DNA from: Planctomycetota bacterium
GTDB taxonomy: Bacteria > Planctomycetota > SZUA-567 > H5-PLA8
Assembly: GCA_026184295.1 (NCBI GenBank)
Contig: JAHCJK010000043.1
Location: 1 to 36,297 of the forward strand
DNA length: 36,297 bases
Direction of reading: 5' to 3'
Shown one piece after another: positions 25,786 to 36,042 of this stretch; positions within the stretch are counted from its first letter, which is position 1; every line of letters begins with the position of its first letter. The notes beneath the pieces are model-generated. The model ran no database searches. It saw only the letters and a list, made by a program, of their open reading frames with translations, and was not told the origin of the DNA. The translations under genes were made by a program, and so were the position numbers.

Positions 25786-26178
25786 GTGGATACCCCAGCA
25801 GTTCCACCCGCGCCGCCTCGCGCGGTCTTCGGCGCCGCCGAACTGGGCGTCTGGGTGCTCTTCGCGCTCGGCCTGCCGCTGGGCGTCTTCGCCGCGTCGA
25901 ACCGCGAAGCGGAGACCGGCCTTACGGCCGTGCGCGTCGAAGCCCCCGGCGAGCGCGATCCCCGCGCGGCCCCGTCGCTCTCGCGCCTGGACCTGAACGC
26001 CGCCAGCGCCGCCGAACTCGAACTGCTCCCGGGCATCGGGCCATCGAAGGCGAAGAAGATCGTCGAATACCGCGAGGCCCGCGGCGGCTTCCGCTCGGTG
26101 GACGAACTCGCCCAAGTCCGCGGCATCTCGAAGGGCATGGCCGAACGGCTGGCCCCGCTGGTGCAGGTCGCGCCGTAG
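25786..26178 (+). CDS. ComEA-like helix-hairpin-helix membrane protein
   Basis: From the GTG at 25786 (GGGAGG five bases upstream) the product is 130 residues; a TTG at 25750 would add 12. It has one transmembrane helix (GVWVLFALGLPLGVFA, about 18-35), a linker, and a ComEA-type double helix-hairpin-helix at about 68-128: LDLNAASAAELELLPGIG, AKKIVEYR, FRSVDELAQVRGIS. The fold binds double-stranded DNA without sequence preference. In competent bacteria ComEA takes up DNA outside the membrane. No other com gene is nearby, so uptake is only a possibility. Confidence 0.87.
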   Translation: MDTPAVPPAPPRAVFGAAELGVWVLFALGLPLGVFAASNREAETGLTAVRVEAPGERDPRAAPSLSRLDLNAASAAELELLPGIGPSKAKKIVEYREARGGFRSVDELAQVRGISKGMAERLAPLVQVAP

Positions 26179-26356
26179 TTCCCACGCCTATTTCACAAAA
26201 CATTCACTGAAGTCCTGCGCCCGTCTGCACGATGTAAAGAACTAGGTTTCGTTGCAGATCATGGTCCGTTCATGGCCGCGCGTGGGCCTCCAGGCTGCGC
26301 GTCCGGCGTTCCGAACGGACGGGCAGGGTCGTACGTTTCGAGGACCGACGCGCTCC

Positions 26357-27994
26357 ATGGCCGCCTCCGCCCCTGCTTCGAACCCCGCCCTCCGCACCGC
26401 CGAAGCCCTTGCGCCCTTTGCCTGCGGCCTGCTGCTGCTCGGCTGCGGGCTCTTAAGCGCCGCGCACACGCTCAAGCTCGGCTCGCTGCCCGCCGGGCCG
26501 ATGGCCGGCTCGTCGCTCACCGTCGCGCTGCTGGTGGCCGGGGCGGGCCTGGGGATTCTCTTCGCCAGCATCGAACTCTTCGCCCAGCGCCGCGAGACCG
26601 AGCGCGCGCTCGCGCAGGCCCAGCGCGCCGCGGCCGAACGCGACCTCGCCCTGCTCCAGGCGCGCAGGCTCCGCGCGCAGGCCGAAGGCCTGGCCCTGAT
26701 GCGCGAGATCCACCGTTCGACCTCGATCCCGGAACAGTTCGACCGTCTGCACCGCATCCTGACGCTGGTCAGCGACCTCTTCGAAGCGCGCGAAGTCGCG
26801 CTCTTTGCCGCCGCGCCCGACGGCCCGATGCGCGTGACGCCGGCGGCCTGCCTGCGGTCGTCCTCGGAAGAAGAGATTTACGTCGCCTTCGAGCCCGCCG
26901 CGATGGAACGCATCCACGAGGGCTCGACCGGCAGCGGTTCGGTCAAGGTCCCCAAGGCGCGCGACGCGACGCTGGTCTGCGAAGGCTGCAAGGCCTTCGC
27001 CGAAGGCAGCATCGTCGCCGGCGAGATGACGCTCGCGCGCGTGGCCTGGCAGCGCACGCTCGGTTCGCACGAATCCGCGGGCCGCCAGAACCCCAGCGAA
27101 CTGATCGAGTCCCTGATGCTGCGGCTGGACTACGGCCCGCCGGCCTGCCGCCACGCCGCGCAGGCCCTGGAACAGCGCCGCACGCTGCACGAACGCGTGC
27201 CGAGCAGCCTGACGCGCCACCACCACGGCGACGAGACCCTGATGCTCTGCGTCCCGCTGATCGCCGACCAGCGTTCCGTGGGCGTCCTGCGCATCCGCCG
27301 CAGCGCCGAAGGCTTCGACGGGCCCATCGCCGAGACCTTCGAGGAGATGCTCATCGAGTCGGCCAAGCACATCGCGCTGGCGATGAAGAAGGACCAGGAC
27401 GACCGCAAGGCCATCACCGACCAGCTCACCGGGCTCTTCATCAAGCGCCACTTCCTCAGTACGATGGAAGACCTGCGCGCGCAGGCCGCGGCCGGCGGCG
27501 GGCTCGGCCGGCCCTTCGCGCTCGTGCTGCTCGACATCGACCACTTCAAGCGCGTCAACGACACCCACGGGCACCTCTCGGGCGACCTGGTGCTGAAGAA
27601 CGTCGCGGGCGTCCTGAAAAAGGGCCTGCGCAGCGGCGACCTGGCCTTCCGCTACGGCGGCGAAGAGATGGCCGTGCTGATGCCCGGCGGCACGCAGGAA
27701 GCCGCCGAACAGACCGCCGAACGCCTGCGCGCCGCGGTCGAAGCCAGCGTCTTTCAGGGCGAAAAAGGCCAGACGATCCCCGTCACCGTCTCGCTCGGCA
27801 TCGCCCTGCACCGCCACGGCCTGACCGGCGAACAACTGATCTCCCGCGCCGACCGCGCGCTCTACGCCAGCAAGCACGGCGGGCGCAACCGCGTCACCGC
27901 GTGGCGCCCCGACCTGCCCGACCCGCTGGAAGCGAAGAAGGCCCTGCCGCCGGTCGATCCGACCCGCAAGCACGCGCCCGTGCCCCAAAGCTGA
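26357..27994 (+). CDS. membrane diguanylate cyclase (GAF-GGDEF)
   Basis: The predicted 545-residue protein makes c-di-GMP from two GTP. It has two transmembrane helices (FACGLLLLGCGLLSAA and LTVALLVAGAGLGILFA), a coiled coil rich in Arg, Ala and Glu, a GAF-like region (about 140-345) and a GGDEF domain from about 360. The active-site loop reads GGEEM at 434-438, where the last position is usually Phe. The inhibitory-site motif RSGD at 425-428 is intact, predicting product inhibition. DIDHFKRVNDTHGH is the metal/GTP-binding strand. The start is uncertain: the ATG at 26357 has a distant GAGG, and in-frame starts at 26252 or 26261 are possible. Confidence 0.92.
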   Translation: MAASAPASNPALRTAEALAPFACGLLLLGCGLLSAAHTLKLGSLPAGPMAGSSLTVALLVAGAGLGILFASIELFAQRRETERALAQAQRAAAERDLALLQARRLRAQAEGLALMREIHRSTSIPEQFDRLHRILTLVSDLFEAREVALFAAAPDGPMRVTPAACLRSSSEEEIYVAFEPAAMERIHEGSTGSGSVKVPKARDATLVCEGCKAFAEGSIVAGEMTLARVAWQRTLGSHESAGRQNPSELIESLMLRLDYGPPACRHAAQALEQRRTLHERVPSSLTRHHHGDETLMLCVPLIADQRSVGVLRIRRSAEGFDGPIAETFEEMLIESAKHIALAMKKDQDDRKAITDQLTGLFIKRHFLSTMEDLRAQAAAGGGLGRPFALVLLDIDHFKRVNDTHGHLSGDLVLKNVAGVLKKGLRSGDLAFRYGGEEMAVLMPGGTQEAAEQTAERLRAAVEASVFQGEKGQTIPVTVSLGIALHRHGLTGEQLISRADRALYASKHGGRNRVTAWRPDLPDPLEAKKALPPVDPTRKHAPVPQS

Positions 27995-28010
27995 CGTTCC
28001 GCCGGGCGGA

Positions 28011-28039
28011 TTCGCGCGCGCGCCGCCTCCTGGCTATAC
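28011..28039 (+). promoter_or_regulatory. candidate promoter for a possibly leaderless gene
   Basis: TATACT at 28034-28039 ends seven bases before the ATG at 28047. A weak TTCGCG at 28011-28016 lies 17 bases upstream. Transcription would start at or next to the start codon, and no ribosome-binding site is visible. Confidence 0.4.
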
Positions 28040-28046
28040 TGCGCGC

Positions 28047-28283
28047 ATGCCCCAGGGAACCCCGAACCCGCTCTTCCGGCGCCTCGGCCAGGCGGCGCTG
28101 CTCCTGACGCTGGTGCTGCTGAGCGTGGGCGTGTACGGGCTTTACTTCTCGTATACGACGGAAGTCCGCCCCGACGTCGCGGAACACCTCGCCGAACTGA
28201 AGCGCATAAGCTGGATGTGCCTCGGCGTCGGCGCCGCCTGCCTGGGCACCTGGCTGTGGGGACGGCGGAAGGGCCACGTCTAG
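28047..28283 (+). CDS. small two-helix membrane protein
   Basis: This 78-residue protein has two hydrophobic helices (AALLLTLVLLSVGVYGLYF and WMCLGVGAACLGTWLWG) joined by an acidic loop of about 24 residues, with basic ends. Codon use is GC-rich like its neighbours. There is no family I can name. The ATG lacks a ribosome-binding site but has a -10-like TATACT seven bases before it. It could be read from its own promoter or follow the diguanylate cyclase by 52 bases. Confidence 0.6.
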   Translation: MPQGTPNPLFRRLGQAALLLTLVLLSVGVYGLYFSYTTEVRPDVAEHLAELKRISWMCLGVGAACLGTWLWGRRKGHV

Positions 28284-28317
28284 CCGCCGCGCGCCCACGA
28301 CCGCGCCTGAAGATTCC

Positions 28318-28472
28318 ATCCGGCTCGCCCGGTATAAGACCGTCGGCTCGCCCGAAATAAACCGGCTAACTCGCCCGAAACAAGCCATGCGGCTCGCCCG
28401 AGCGGCCAGCGGACGTTGTAGCGCCGGCCTCCGGCCGGCCGTCTCGCCGGCGTCCCCGCCGGCCCCAAACGC
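28318..28472. repeat. degenerate tandem repeat plus half-copy of a palindromic repeat
   Basis: Four copies of a CGGCTCGCCCGA-type word occur at about 24-base spacing between 28318 and 28403. They run directly into about 70 bases (28398-28472) that match one arm of the palindrome at 31039-31199 (GAGCGGCCAGCG, TTGTAGCGCCGGC, TCGCCGGCGTC). The second arm is missing, so this is a solo arm. Confidence 0.65.
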
Positions 28473-28488
28473 GCGTCGCGCGCCCGCG

Positions 28489-29541
28489 CTACTTCGCCAG
28501 TTCCACCTCGTCCCACACCTCGCCGGCGACGGTCAGGGTCTTCATCGTCGCGCGCGGGCCGTCCACGCTGATCACGCACAGGAACTGCTGCGGCTCGTCG
28601 TAGGTCTTCTCGGCCTTCTTCTCGCCGTGCACGTACAGGTACTTCTTCGCGCCGTCCTTCGCGGTGGAAACCCCGAAATAGACGTCCTCCGCCTGCGCCT
28701 CGGCGCGGCGCTTCAGTTCGTACAGTTCCGCCCCGCCCCCGGCGCTCGTCGCGTACAGCACCCCGTTGCGGACGGTGCGGTAGTAGCCGTGGTCGTGCCC
28801 CGAAAAGACCGCCCGCACGCCGTAGGTCTCGAAGAGCTTCGTCACGTCCGTCGGCTTGCCGGGCACGTCGTTGGGGGACTTCGAACCCACCGTGTAAAAG
28901 GGACAGTGGTTGAAGCAGAAGATCAGCTTGCCCTCGGCCTTGAACTTCTTCAGTTCGCCCTCCAGCCAGGCCTGCGTCCCGTCCTTCTCGTTGGGGTAGC
29001 GCCACGGCAGCGCGATAAAGGCCGCGTTGCGGAAGGTGAAGCTGTAGTAGTCCGACTTCAAGCCGTAGAACTGCTTGAAGTAGGCGCGCCCGAGGTCGAT
29101 GTTCTTGGGAATCTCCTTCTCGTCCTTCTTGTTCAGGATCGGGCCGCCGCCGACTTCGTGGTTGCCGATCGCGGGCCACCAGGGGCGCGCCTTCATGTCC
29201 TCCCCGGCCTCCTTGCTCAGGCGCGACCAGTAATCCGGCCCGGTGCTCCCGCCGCCGAATTGGACCATGTCGCCCGTGGTGAGCACGAAGGCGGGCTTGA
29301 CCGTCTGGGCGACGAAGGGCACGACCTTGCCGGAAAAGGTCTTCGAATGCTTGGTGTCGCCGAGCACCGCGAAGGCGAACTTGTCCTCCTTGGTGTCCTC
29401 CTCGAGCTTCTTCATCAGCGGCTCGGGATTGAACGGGCCGATGCCCTCGGGCAGCGGCGGGATCGCGGGCTCTTCGGCGCGCGCGGCCGCGCAGAGCACC
29501 ACGGCGAGGACCCACATCCACGGACGATTTGGCGCATGCAT
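28489..29541 (-). CDS. secreted calcineurin-like metallophosphoesterase
   Basis: From the ATG at 29541 (GGGAG eight bases upstream) the 350-residue product begins with a signal peptide (WMWVLAVVLCAAARA, cleavage near residue 22). All metallophosphoesterase blocks are visible: GDTKHS at 61, TTGDMV at 89, GNHEVGG, FNHCPFY and the final GHDHGYYR. It should bind two metals and hydrolyse a phosphomonoester or diester outside the cytoplasm; the substrate is not determinable. A longer frame to 29667 would bury the signal. It lies 103 bases downstream of the glycosyltransferase on the same strand. Confidence 0.92.
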   Translation of the reverse strand: MHAPNRPWMWVLAVVLCAAARAEEPAIPPLPEGIGPFNPEPLMKKLEEDTKEDKFAFAVLGDTKHSKTFSGKVVPFVAQTVKPAFVLTTGDMVQFGGGSTGPDYWSRLSKEAGEDMKARPWWPAIGNHEVGGGPILNKKDEKEIPKNIDLGRAYFKQFYGLKSDYYSFTFRNAAFIALPWRYPNEKDGTQAWLEGELKKFKAEGKLIFCFNHCPFYTVGSKSPNDVPGKPTDVTKLFETYGVRAVFSGHDHGYYRTVRNGVLYATSAGGGAELYELKRRAEAQAEDVYFGVSTAKDGAKKYLYVHGEKKAEKTYDEPQQFLCVISVDGPRATMKTLTVAGEVWDEVELAK

Positions 29542-29644
29542 GCGTAGGGCTCCCGGTTGAAGAAAATGACCTGGCGCGCGGAGATGCGCGGCCCGATTCA
29601 TACCTAAGTCGTCTGGAACGGCGCGCGTTGGAGAAAAGGCCGAT

Positions 29645-30814
29645 TTACGCGCCGCTTTGCTGCCCATAGACCGCCACCGTCTGTTCCGCGATCTTGTCCC
29701 ACGTGAAGCGTTCCTCGACGTCCGCGCGCCCCTGCTCGCCCATCCAGCGCGCGTGCTCGAAGTTCGTGCAGACGTGCCCGATGCCCCAGGCGATCGAGTG
29801 CGGATTGCAGTCCACGCTGTAGCCCGTCTTGTCGTGCGTCACGATCTCGCCCGGCCCGCCGTTCTTCGTCGCCACCACCGGCTTGCGCGCCGACCACGCC
29901 TCCAGCACCACGATCCCGAACGGCTCGTTGCGGCTCGGCACCACCAGCGCGTCGCAGGCCTTGAAGAGCCGGATCAGGCGCGAATGGTCCAGCTTGCCCG
30001 TCCAGCGCACCGATTCCGCGAAACCGCGCGTCTTGCAGGCCTGTTCCAGGTCCCAGCGCATCTCGCCGTCGCCCGCAAAGACGAACTTGGCCGTCGGCAC
30101 GTGCTTCAGGACGTACGGAATCGCGTCCAGCATCACGTCCACGCCCTTCTGATAGACGATGCGCCCGGCGAAGAGGAAGGTCGGCGCCATGGGATGAATC
30201 CCCAGCGTCTCCTTGTCGCGCCCGCTGTCCATCTCGAAATCGAAGAGCGCCGGGCGGACGCCGTTGTAGACCACCTCGCACTTGCTCGCCGGCGCCTGGT
30301 ACAGCCAGCCGACCTCGTTCTTCAGCGCCTGCGAGACGCAGACGACGCGCTCGGCGATGTAAATCCCCTGCCACTCGATATGCCGGACGGCCTCGCTGCG
30401 CCCCGAGAACATGTTGTTCCCGCAGCGTCCGAACTCGGTGGAATGGATGGTCAGGACGCGCCGCGCGCTGCACTGCCGCTGGATCAGGTTCAGCATCTCC
30501 GCCGTCATCCAGTCGTGCGCGTGAACGACGTCGAACTCCCCCGCCAGCGCCCGCGTGGTGAAAAAATGGTGCTCGAACGAGCGGCACATGTTCCACATCT
30601 CGCGCAGAAAGTCGTCGTGGCTCTCGTACGCGCAGCGGTGGACGAAGATCCCGCCGGTCTTCTGGTAGTGATCCTGCCCCGGCATCTGGCGGGTGAAGAG
30701 GTGCACTTCATGCCCGAGGCGTGCCAGCGCGCGGGCCAGTTCCGAGACGTGCATGGCCACGCCGCCGACGATCTGCGATTCCTGGGCTTCCCATGAAAAA
30801 AGCGCGATGCGCAT
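29645..30814 (-). CDS. GT4-family glycosyltransferase
   Basis: From the ATG at 30814 (GGAG eight bases upstream) the product has 389 residues with the two-Rossmann GT-B fold of retaining GT4 enzymes. The N-terminal domain shows GGVAMHVSELARAL and VVHAHDW. The C-terminal domain has FAGRIVYQKGVD, FAGDGE and the nucleotide-sugar EX7E motif in EPFGIVVLE, followed by GGPGEIV. It resembles glycogen-synthase-like and cell-surface glycosyltransferases; donor and acceptor are unknown. An upstream extension to 30880 is unlikely coding. It is divergent from the esterase across the repeat element at 30915-31429. Confidence 0.93.
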   Translation of the reverse strand: MRIALFSWEAQESQIVGGVAMHVSELARALARLGHEVHLFTRQMPGQDHYQKTGGIFVHRCAYESHDDFLREMWNMCRSFEHHFFTTRALAGEFDVVHAHDWMTAEMLNLIQRQCSARRVLTIHSTEFGRCGNNMFSGRSEAVRHIEWQGIYIAERVVCVSQALKNEVGWLYQAPASKCEVVYNGVRPALFDFEMDSGRDKETLGIHPMAPTFLFAGRIVYQKGVDVMLDAIPYVLKHVPTAKFVFAGDGEMRWDLEQACKTRGFAESVRWTGKLDHSRLIRLFKACDALVVPSRNEPFGIVVLEAWSARKPVVATKNGGPGEIVTHDKTGYSVDCNPHSIAWGIGHVCTNFEHARWMGEQGRADVEERFTWDKIAEQTVAVYGQQSGA

Positions 30815-30914
30815 GCCGGTCGCTCCGAGTCTTTCGCGTGCAACCAACATAGCAAAGCGCAACGAACGCGCCAAGCGCAAGGCAACGGGAGCGAAGCAGG
30901 CGGAAGCATCGCTT

Positions 30915-31429
30915 GATTTTGGATTTTGGATTTTGGATTGCCGATTTGGAAGCGATAGCCGAGGGGCCGCGATAGCCGAAGGGGCTGCGATAGCCGAGGG
31001 AGGTTGTTCGAAGTGCGAGGGGCCGAACGCTTCCCTGAGCGGCCAGCGCGCCGTTTGTAGCGCCGGCGTCCCGCCGGCAGTGTCGCCGGCGTCCTCGCCG
31101 GCACGAACGAAGGGCTTCGCGCTGCGCGCGCTTAGGGCCGGCGGGACGCCGGCGGTACTGCCGGCCGGAGGCCGGCGCTACAAACAGCGCGCTGTCCGCG
31201 CACGCGTCTCGATCGTCTTAGTCGGCCATCCAAGTTCAGTCATCCAAGTTCAGTCATCCAAGTTCAGCCATCCCAACCGGTCATCGCGAACCAGCCATCG
31301 CAATTAGTCGCTGCAAATCAGCCGGCTGCAATTTGGCCATCGCAAATCGGCAATCCCAATCGGCAATCCCAATCGGCAATCCCCATTGCCCATCGCAAAT
31401 CGGCAATCCAAAATCCAAAATCCAAAATC
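30915..31429. repeat. gene-free inverted-repeat element (GGATTTT type) with nested repeats
   Basis: A 34-base sequence at 30915-30948 (three GGATTTT-type units, then ATTGCCGATTTG) is repeated perfectly in inverted orientation at 31396-31429. Inside the left end are three copies of a GCGATAGCCGAGGGG-type word (30952-31004). Inside the right end are three CATCCAAGTTCAG units (31225-31267) and several CAATCGGCAATCC units (31340-31385). A palindrome fills the centre. There is no credible gene in the 707 bases between the flanking genes; short ORFs here are repeat-derived. Confidence 0.85.
31039..31199. repeat. 161-bp imperfect palindrome rich in GCCGGC
   Basis: The arms are reverse complements over about 60 bases each: CAGCGCGCCGTTTGTAGCGC near the left edge matches the reverse complement of the right edge, and both contain successive GCCGGC hairpins. 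A solo arm of the same family lies at 28398-28472. Confidence 0.85.
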
Positions 31430-31522
31430 GAAAATGCCGTTCTCCGTTCCACCTTGCGACATTGACCGACTCTGCCCTGGAGGTACGCTGATGCAAAACC
31501 CGTCATGCAAGGGAGCCCGACG

Positions 31523-32335
31523 ATGCCGCAGCGACTCGATCCCGTCTTCCTCTGGCCCGAAGGCGCCCCCGGCGCGCTGGGCGACGGCTCCGAAGACCGC
31601 CCGCGCCTGACCCCGTACCTGCTCGAAGGCCCCGGCCCGCACGCCTGCGTGATCGTCTGCCCCGGCGGCGGCTACCAGACCCGCGCCCAGCACGAACGCG
31701 ACCCGATCTCGATCTGGCTCAACCAGGCCGGCGTCTCGTCCTTCGTCCTCGATTACCGCGTCAAGCCCTACCAGCACCCCGTGCCGCTCCTGGATGCCCA
31801 GCGCGCCATCCGCACCGTCCGCGCCCGCGCGCAGGAATGGCGCCTCGATCCGCAGCGCATCGGCATCCTCGGCTTCAGCGCCGGCGGGCACCTGGCCTCC
31901 AGCGCCAGCACCTTCCACGACGAAGGCATCCCGGACGCGAAGGACCCCATCGACCGGCAGAGCTGCCGGCCGGACGCGCTCGTCGCCTGCTACGCGGTAA
32001 TCACCTTCGACGAGACCTACGGGCACCGCGGCTGCCGCACGAACTTTCTCGGCGAGACGCCCGATCCGGCCCTGGTGAAGCGCGTGAGCCTCGAGAACAG
32101 CGTCACGAGCCGGAATCCGCCCGCGTTCATCTGGCACACCACCGACGACCCCGTCGTGCCCGTCGAGAACGCGCTGGTCTTCGGGATCGCGCTGCGCAAG
32201 GCGGGCGTGCCCTACGAACTGCACTCGTTCCCGCACGGCCGCCACGGCCTGGGCCTGGCCGGCGACGACCCGACCGTCGGCGCGTGGACCGGCCTCTGCG
32301 AACGCTGGCTCAAGAATATCGGGTTCGTAAAATGA
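31523..32335 (+). CDS. alpha/beta-hydrolase, xylanase-B/acetyl-esterase-like
   Basis: The 270-residue product starts at the ATG at 31523, with GGGAG seven bases upstream. CPGGGY near residue 46 is the HGG-like oxyanion motif. GFSAGG carries the nucleophile serine (about residue 118), TTDDPVVPVENA carries the acid and GRHGLGL the histidine, so the triad is complete. This pattern matches the esterase group often annotated as acetylxylan esterase or BD-FAE-like hydrolase. There is no signal peptide. A carbohydrate-ester substrate is plausible. A strong terminator-like hairpin follows at 32359. Confidence 0.88.
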   Translation: MPQRLDPVFLWPEGAPGALGDGSEDRPRLTPYLLEGPGPHACVIVCPGGGYQTRAQHERDPISIWLNQAGVSSFVLDYRVKPYQHPVPLLDAQRAIRTVRARAQEWRLDPQRIGILGFSAGGHLASSASTFHDEGIPDAKDPIDRQSCRPDALVACYAVITFDETYGHRGCRTNFLGETPDPALVKRVSLENSVTSRNPPAFIWHTTDDPVVPVENALVFGIALRKAGVPYELHSFPHGRHGLGLAGDDPTVGAWTGLCERWLKNIGFVK

Positions 32336-32358
32336 AGGCGGATTTTTAAAATGAAGAA

Positions 32359-32429
32359 GGCTCCGGGCGCGACGCCGCTCCGCGCACGCGCGGAACCGCA
32401 TCGACCGGGAGCCTCTCCGTACTTTTTCA
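32359..32429 (+). terminator. intrinsic terminator after the esterase gene
   Basis: A long stem joins GGCTCC (32359-32364) with GGGAGCC (about 32409-32415), with a perfect inner stem CCGCGC-AC-GCGCGG, and is followed after a few bases by TTTTT at 32425-32429. It begins 24 bases past the stop codon. Confidence 0.65.
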
Positions 32430-32820
32430 CCACAGGGGCGCGTAGCGGCCCGACAGGTGGAGGAGGGGTTGACCTGGCAGGCGTCCCACTCGCGCCCCTG
32501 CGGTGAAGCTCTTATCGTTCCTGCACTTCTTCGACGCTCAGCCTGGGCGTCGTATTCAAGGCCTATTCGGAGGGGTGGTCGGCGTATAAACTTAACCGTT
32601 TAAACGCCTTACTCCGAACAAGCCCCACACATTCCCTATTATGCCTCATTTCATACGTCGTGCAAATAGAATCGTCCCATTTTCACTAAAATCCTTAAGA
32701 AAACTCCGCTAACTTCCTACTTTTCCAACCCTACTTACTTCTCTCTATATAGTCGTTGTAGGGTGCTCTATTCCGTGCATCTCCAAAAATCCACGTCCTC
32801 GCTGCACCTAGGTGCATGAC
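32428..32820. other. gene-free region with two further stem-loops
   Basis: No gene is seen between the two converging genes. One stem pairs TTCACC-ACAGGGGCGCG (from about 32428) with CGCGCCCCTGC-GGTGAA (to about 32507). A second pairs TTCGGAG (32566-32572) with CTCCGAA (32612-32618) around an inner GGCGT...ACGCC stem. Neither has a T tract on the plus strand. From 32600 to 32780 the sequence is unusually AT-rich. A small RNA is possible, but nothing matches a family I recognise. Confidence 0.45.
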
Positions 32821-33792
32821 CTACTTCTGGACCATCTCCCGGCTCATAAGGTCAACAATCTTAAGGTTTGCGCGCTTCAGCAGGGCCTGCCCTTCCCCGC
32901 CCGGCCCGACCCGTTCCAGCGTGTAGCAGAGCAGTTTCAGCGAGAGCGACGGCAGGACCTTCATCGCGTCGCGGCGGTCCTGCGGACAGTAGGCGTACGA
33001 GAGCATCGTGCCGCGCAGGTTCGCGCAGCCCTCGTACGGCTTGCTGAAGTCCGACCACGGCCGCACGATGCAGGTCCTGCGGTGTTCGTACGTTACGCTT
33101 TCCAGCCGGGCCATGATGTCGTACGGGTACGAGTACGCTTCGCCGTCCTTGTCGCCGAGATGGAAGTCCACGATCGGCGGCATCCCGAAGTTCGGGCGCG
33201 GGTGCAGGTACATCGACCAGAACTCGTTCTCTTTCTCGTAGCTGATTTCGTGCGCGTCGAGGTACTCCATCTCGGCCACCAGCAGCTTGCGGATGCTCGG
33301 CGCGGCCGCGTTGGCCTTTTCGCCCAGCACGGCCAAGAGCCACATCCCGGCGTGGCGCAGGTACGGGTCCTTGTCCAGCGCGAGGGTCTCGACTTGCGGA
33401 AGCGCGGCCACGCCCATGCTTTCCAGGGCGTTGACGGCCTCGATGCGGTCTTCGTAGCTGCTCGACTTGAGCCCCTTGATCCAGGTCGCGGCGCTCTGCT
33501 GGCGCACGCGCGGCCCGTGGATCAGGGCTTCCAGGCGCATGTTGAGTTCCGGCTGGTCGTCGCCGGCGGCTTCCAGCGTCGCCTTGGCCTTTTCGAGCGC
33601 CGTGGCGCCCATCGCGCGCAGGCTTGCCAGCGCGGCTTCGCGCGTGTCGAAGTCCGCGGAATTAAGGCGCTGAATTTGGGCGTCAATTTCCCCGCCGGCG
33701 GGTTCCACCGAATCGCCTGCGCGTACCGACGCCAGTCCTAGAACGACCACGGCGCTGAGCGCCGCCACCCGTACTTCGAGGAGGTACGACAC
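32821..33792 (-). CDS. secreted HEAT-repeat protein
   Basis: The 323-residue protein starts at a GTG at 33792 with GAGG five bases upstream. A signal peptide (VAALSAVVVLGLASVRA) is followed by an N-terminal HEAT-like array to about residue 175: SADFDTREAALASLRAMG, SYEDRIEAVNALESMG and DPYLRHAGMWLLAVLG are successive units. The C-terminal part, with aromatic residues and three or four cysteines, is not recognised. Such secreted HEAT proteins are frequent in Planctomycetota and usually bind partner proteins; the partner is unknown. It is divergent from uvrB. Confidence 0.8.
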   Translation of the reverse strand: MSYLLEVRVAALSAVVVLGLASVRAGDSVEPAGGEIDAQIQRLNSADFDTREAALASLRAMGATALEKAKATLEAAGDDQPELNMRLEALIHGPRVRQQSAATWIKGLKSSSYEDRIEAVNALESMGVAALPQVETLALDKDPYLRHAGMWLLAVLGEKANAAAPSIRKLLVAEMEYLDAHEISYEKENEFWSMYLHPRPNFGMPPIVDFHLGDKDGEAYSYPYDIMARLESVTYEHRRTCIVRPWSDFSKPYEGCANLRGTMLSYAYCPQDRRDAMKVLPSLSLKLLCYTLERVGPGGEGQALLKRANLKIVDLMSREMVQK

Positions 33793-33939
33793 ACGGGCCT
33801 CGCTTCCTCCTCCTCCTTGGTACTAAACCACCCCTCTAACAATTAGCAAACGATTGGCCAATGAAATTGTAGCATTGTTTCCGACAAGAATTCGTTGTAC
33901 TGTTCGCTTGTCATTCGTTGCACCAGTGAAGGAGTGAAC

Positions 33940-36042
<2,103 letters not shown>

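Noticed and set aside
30952..31385. Possible CRISPR array in the tandem repeats
   Set aside because: Units are short, degenerate, of several kinds and lack uniform spacers; no cas gene is present.
31281..31610. Short open frames with FWILDFGFWI-like repeats
   Set aside because: They read through the GGATTTT-type tandem repeats, so the peptide repeat is a by-product of DNA repeats.
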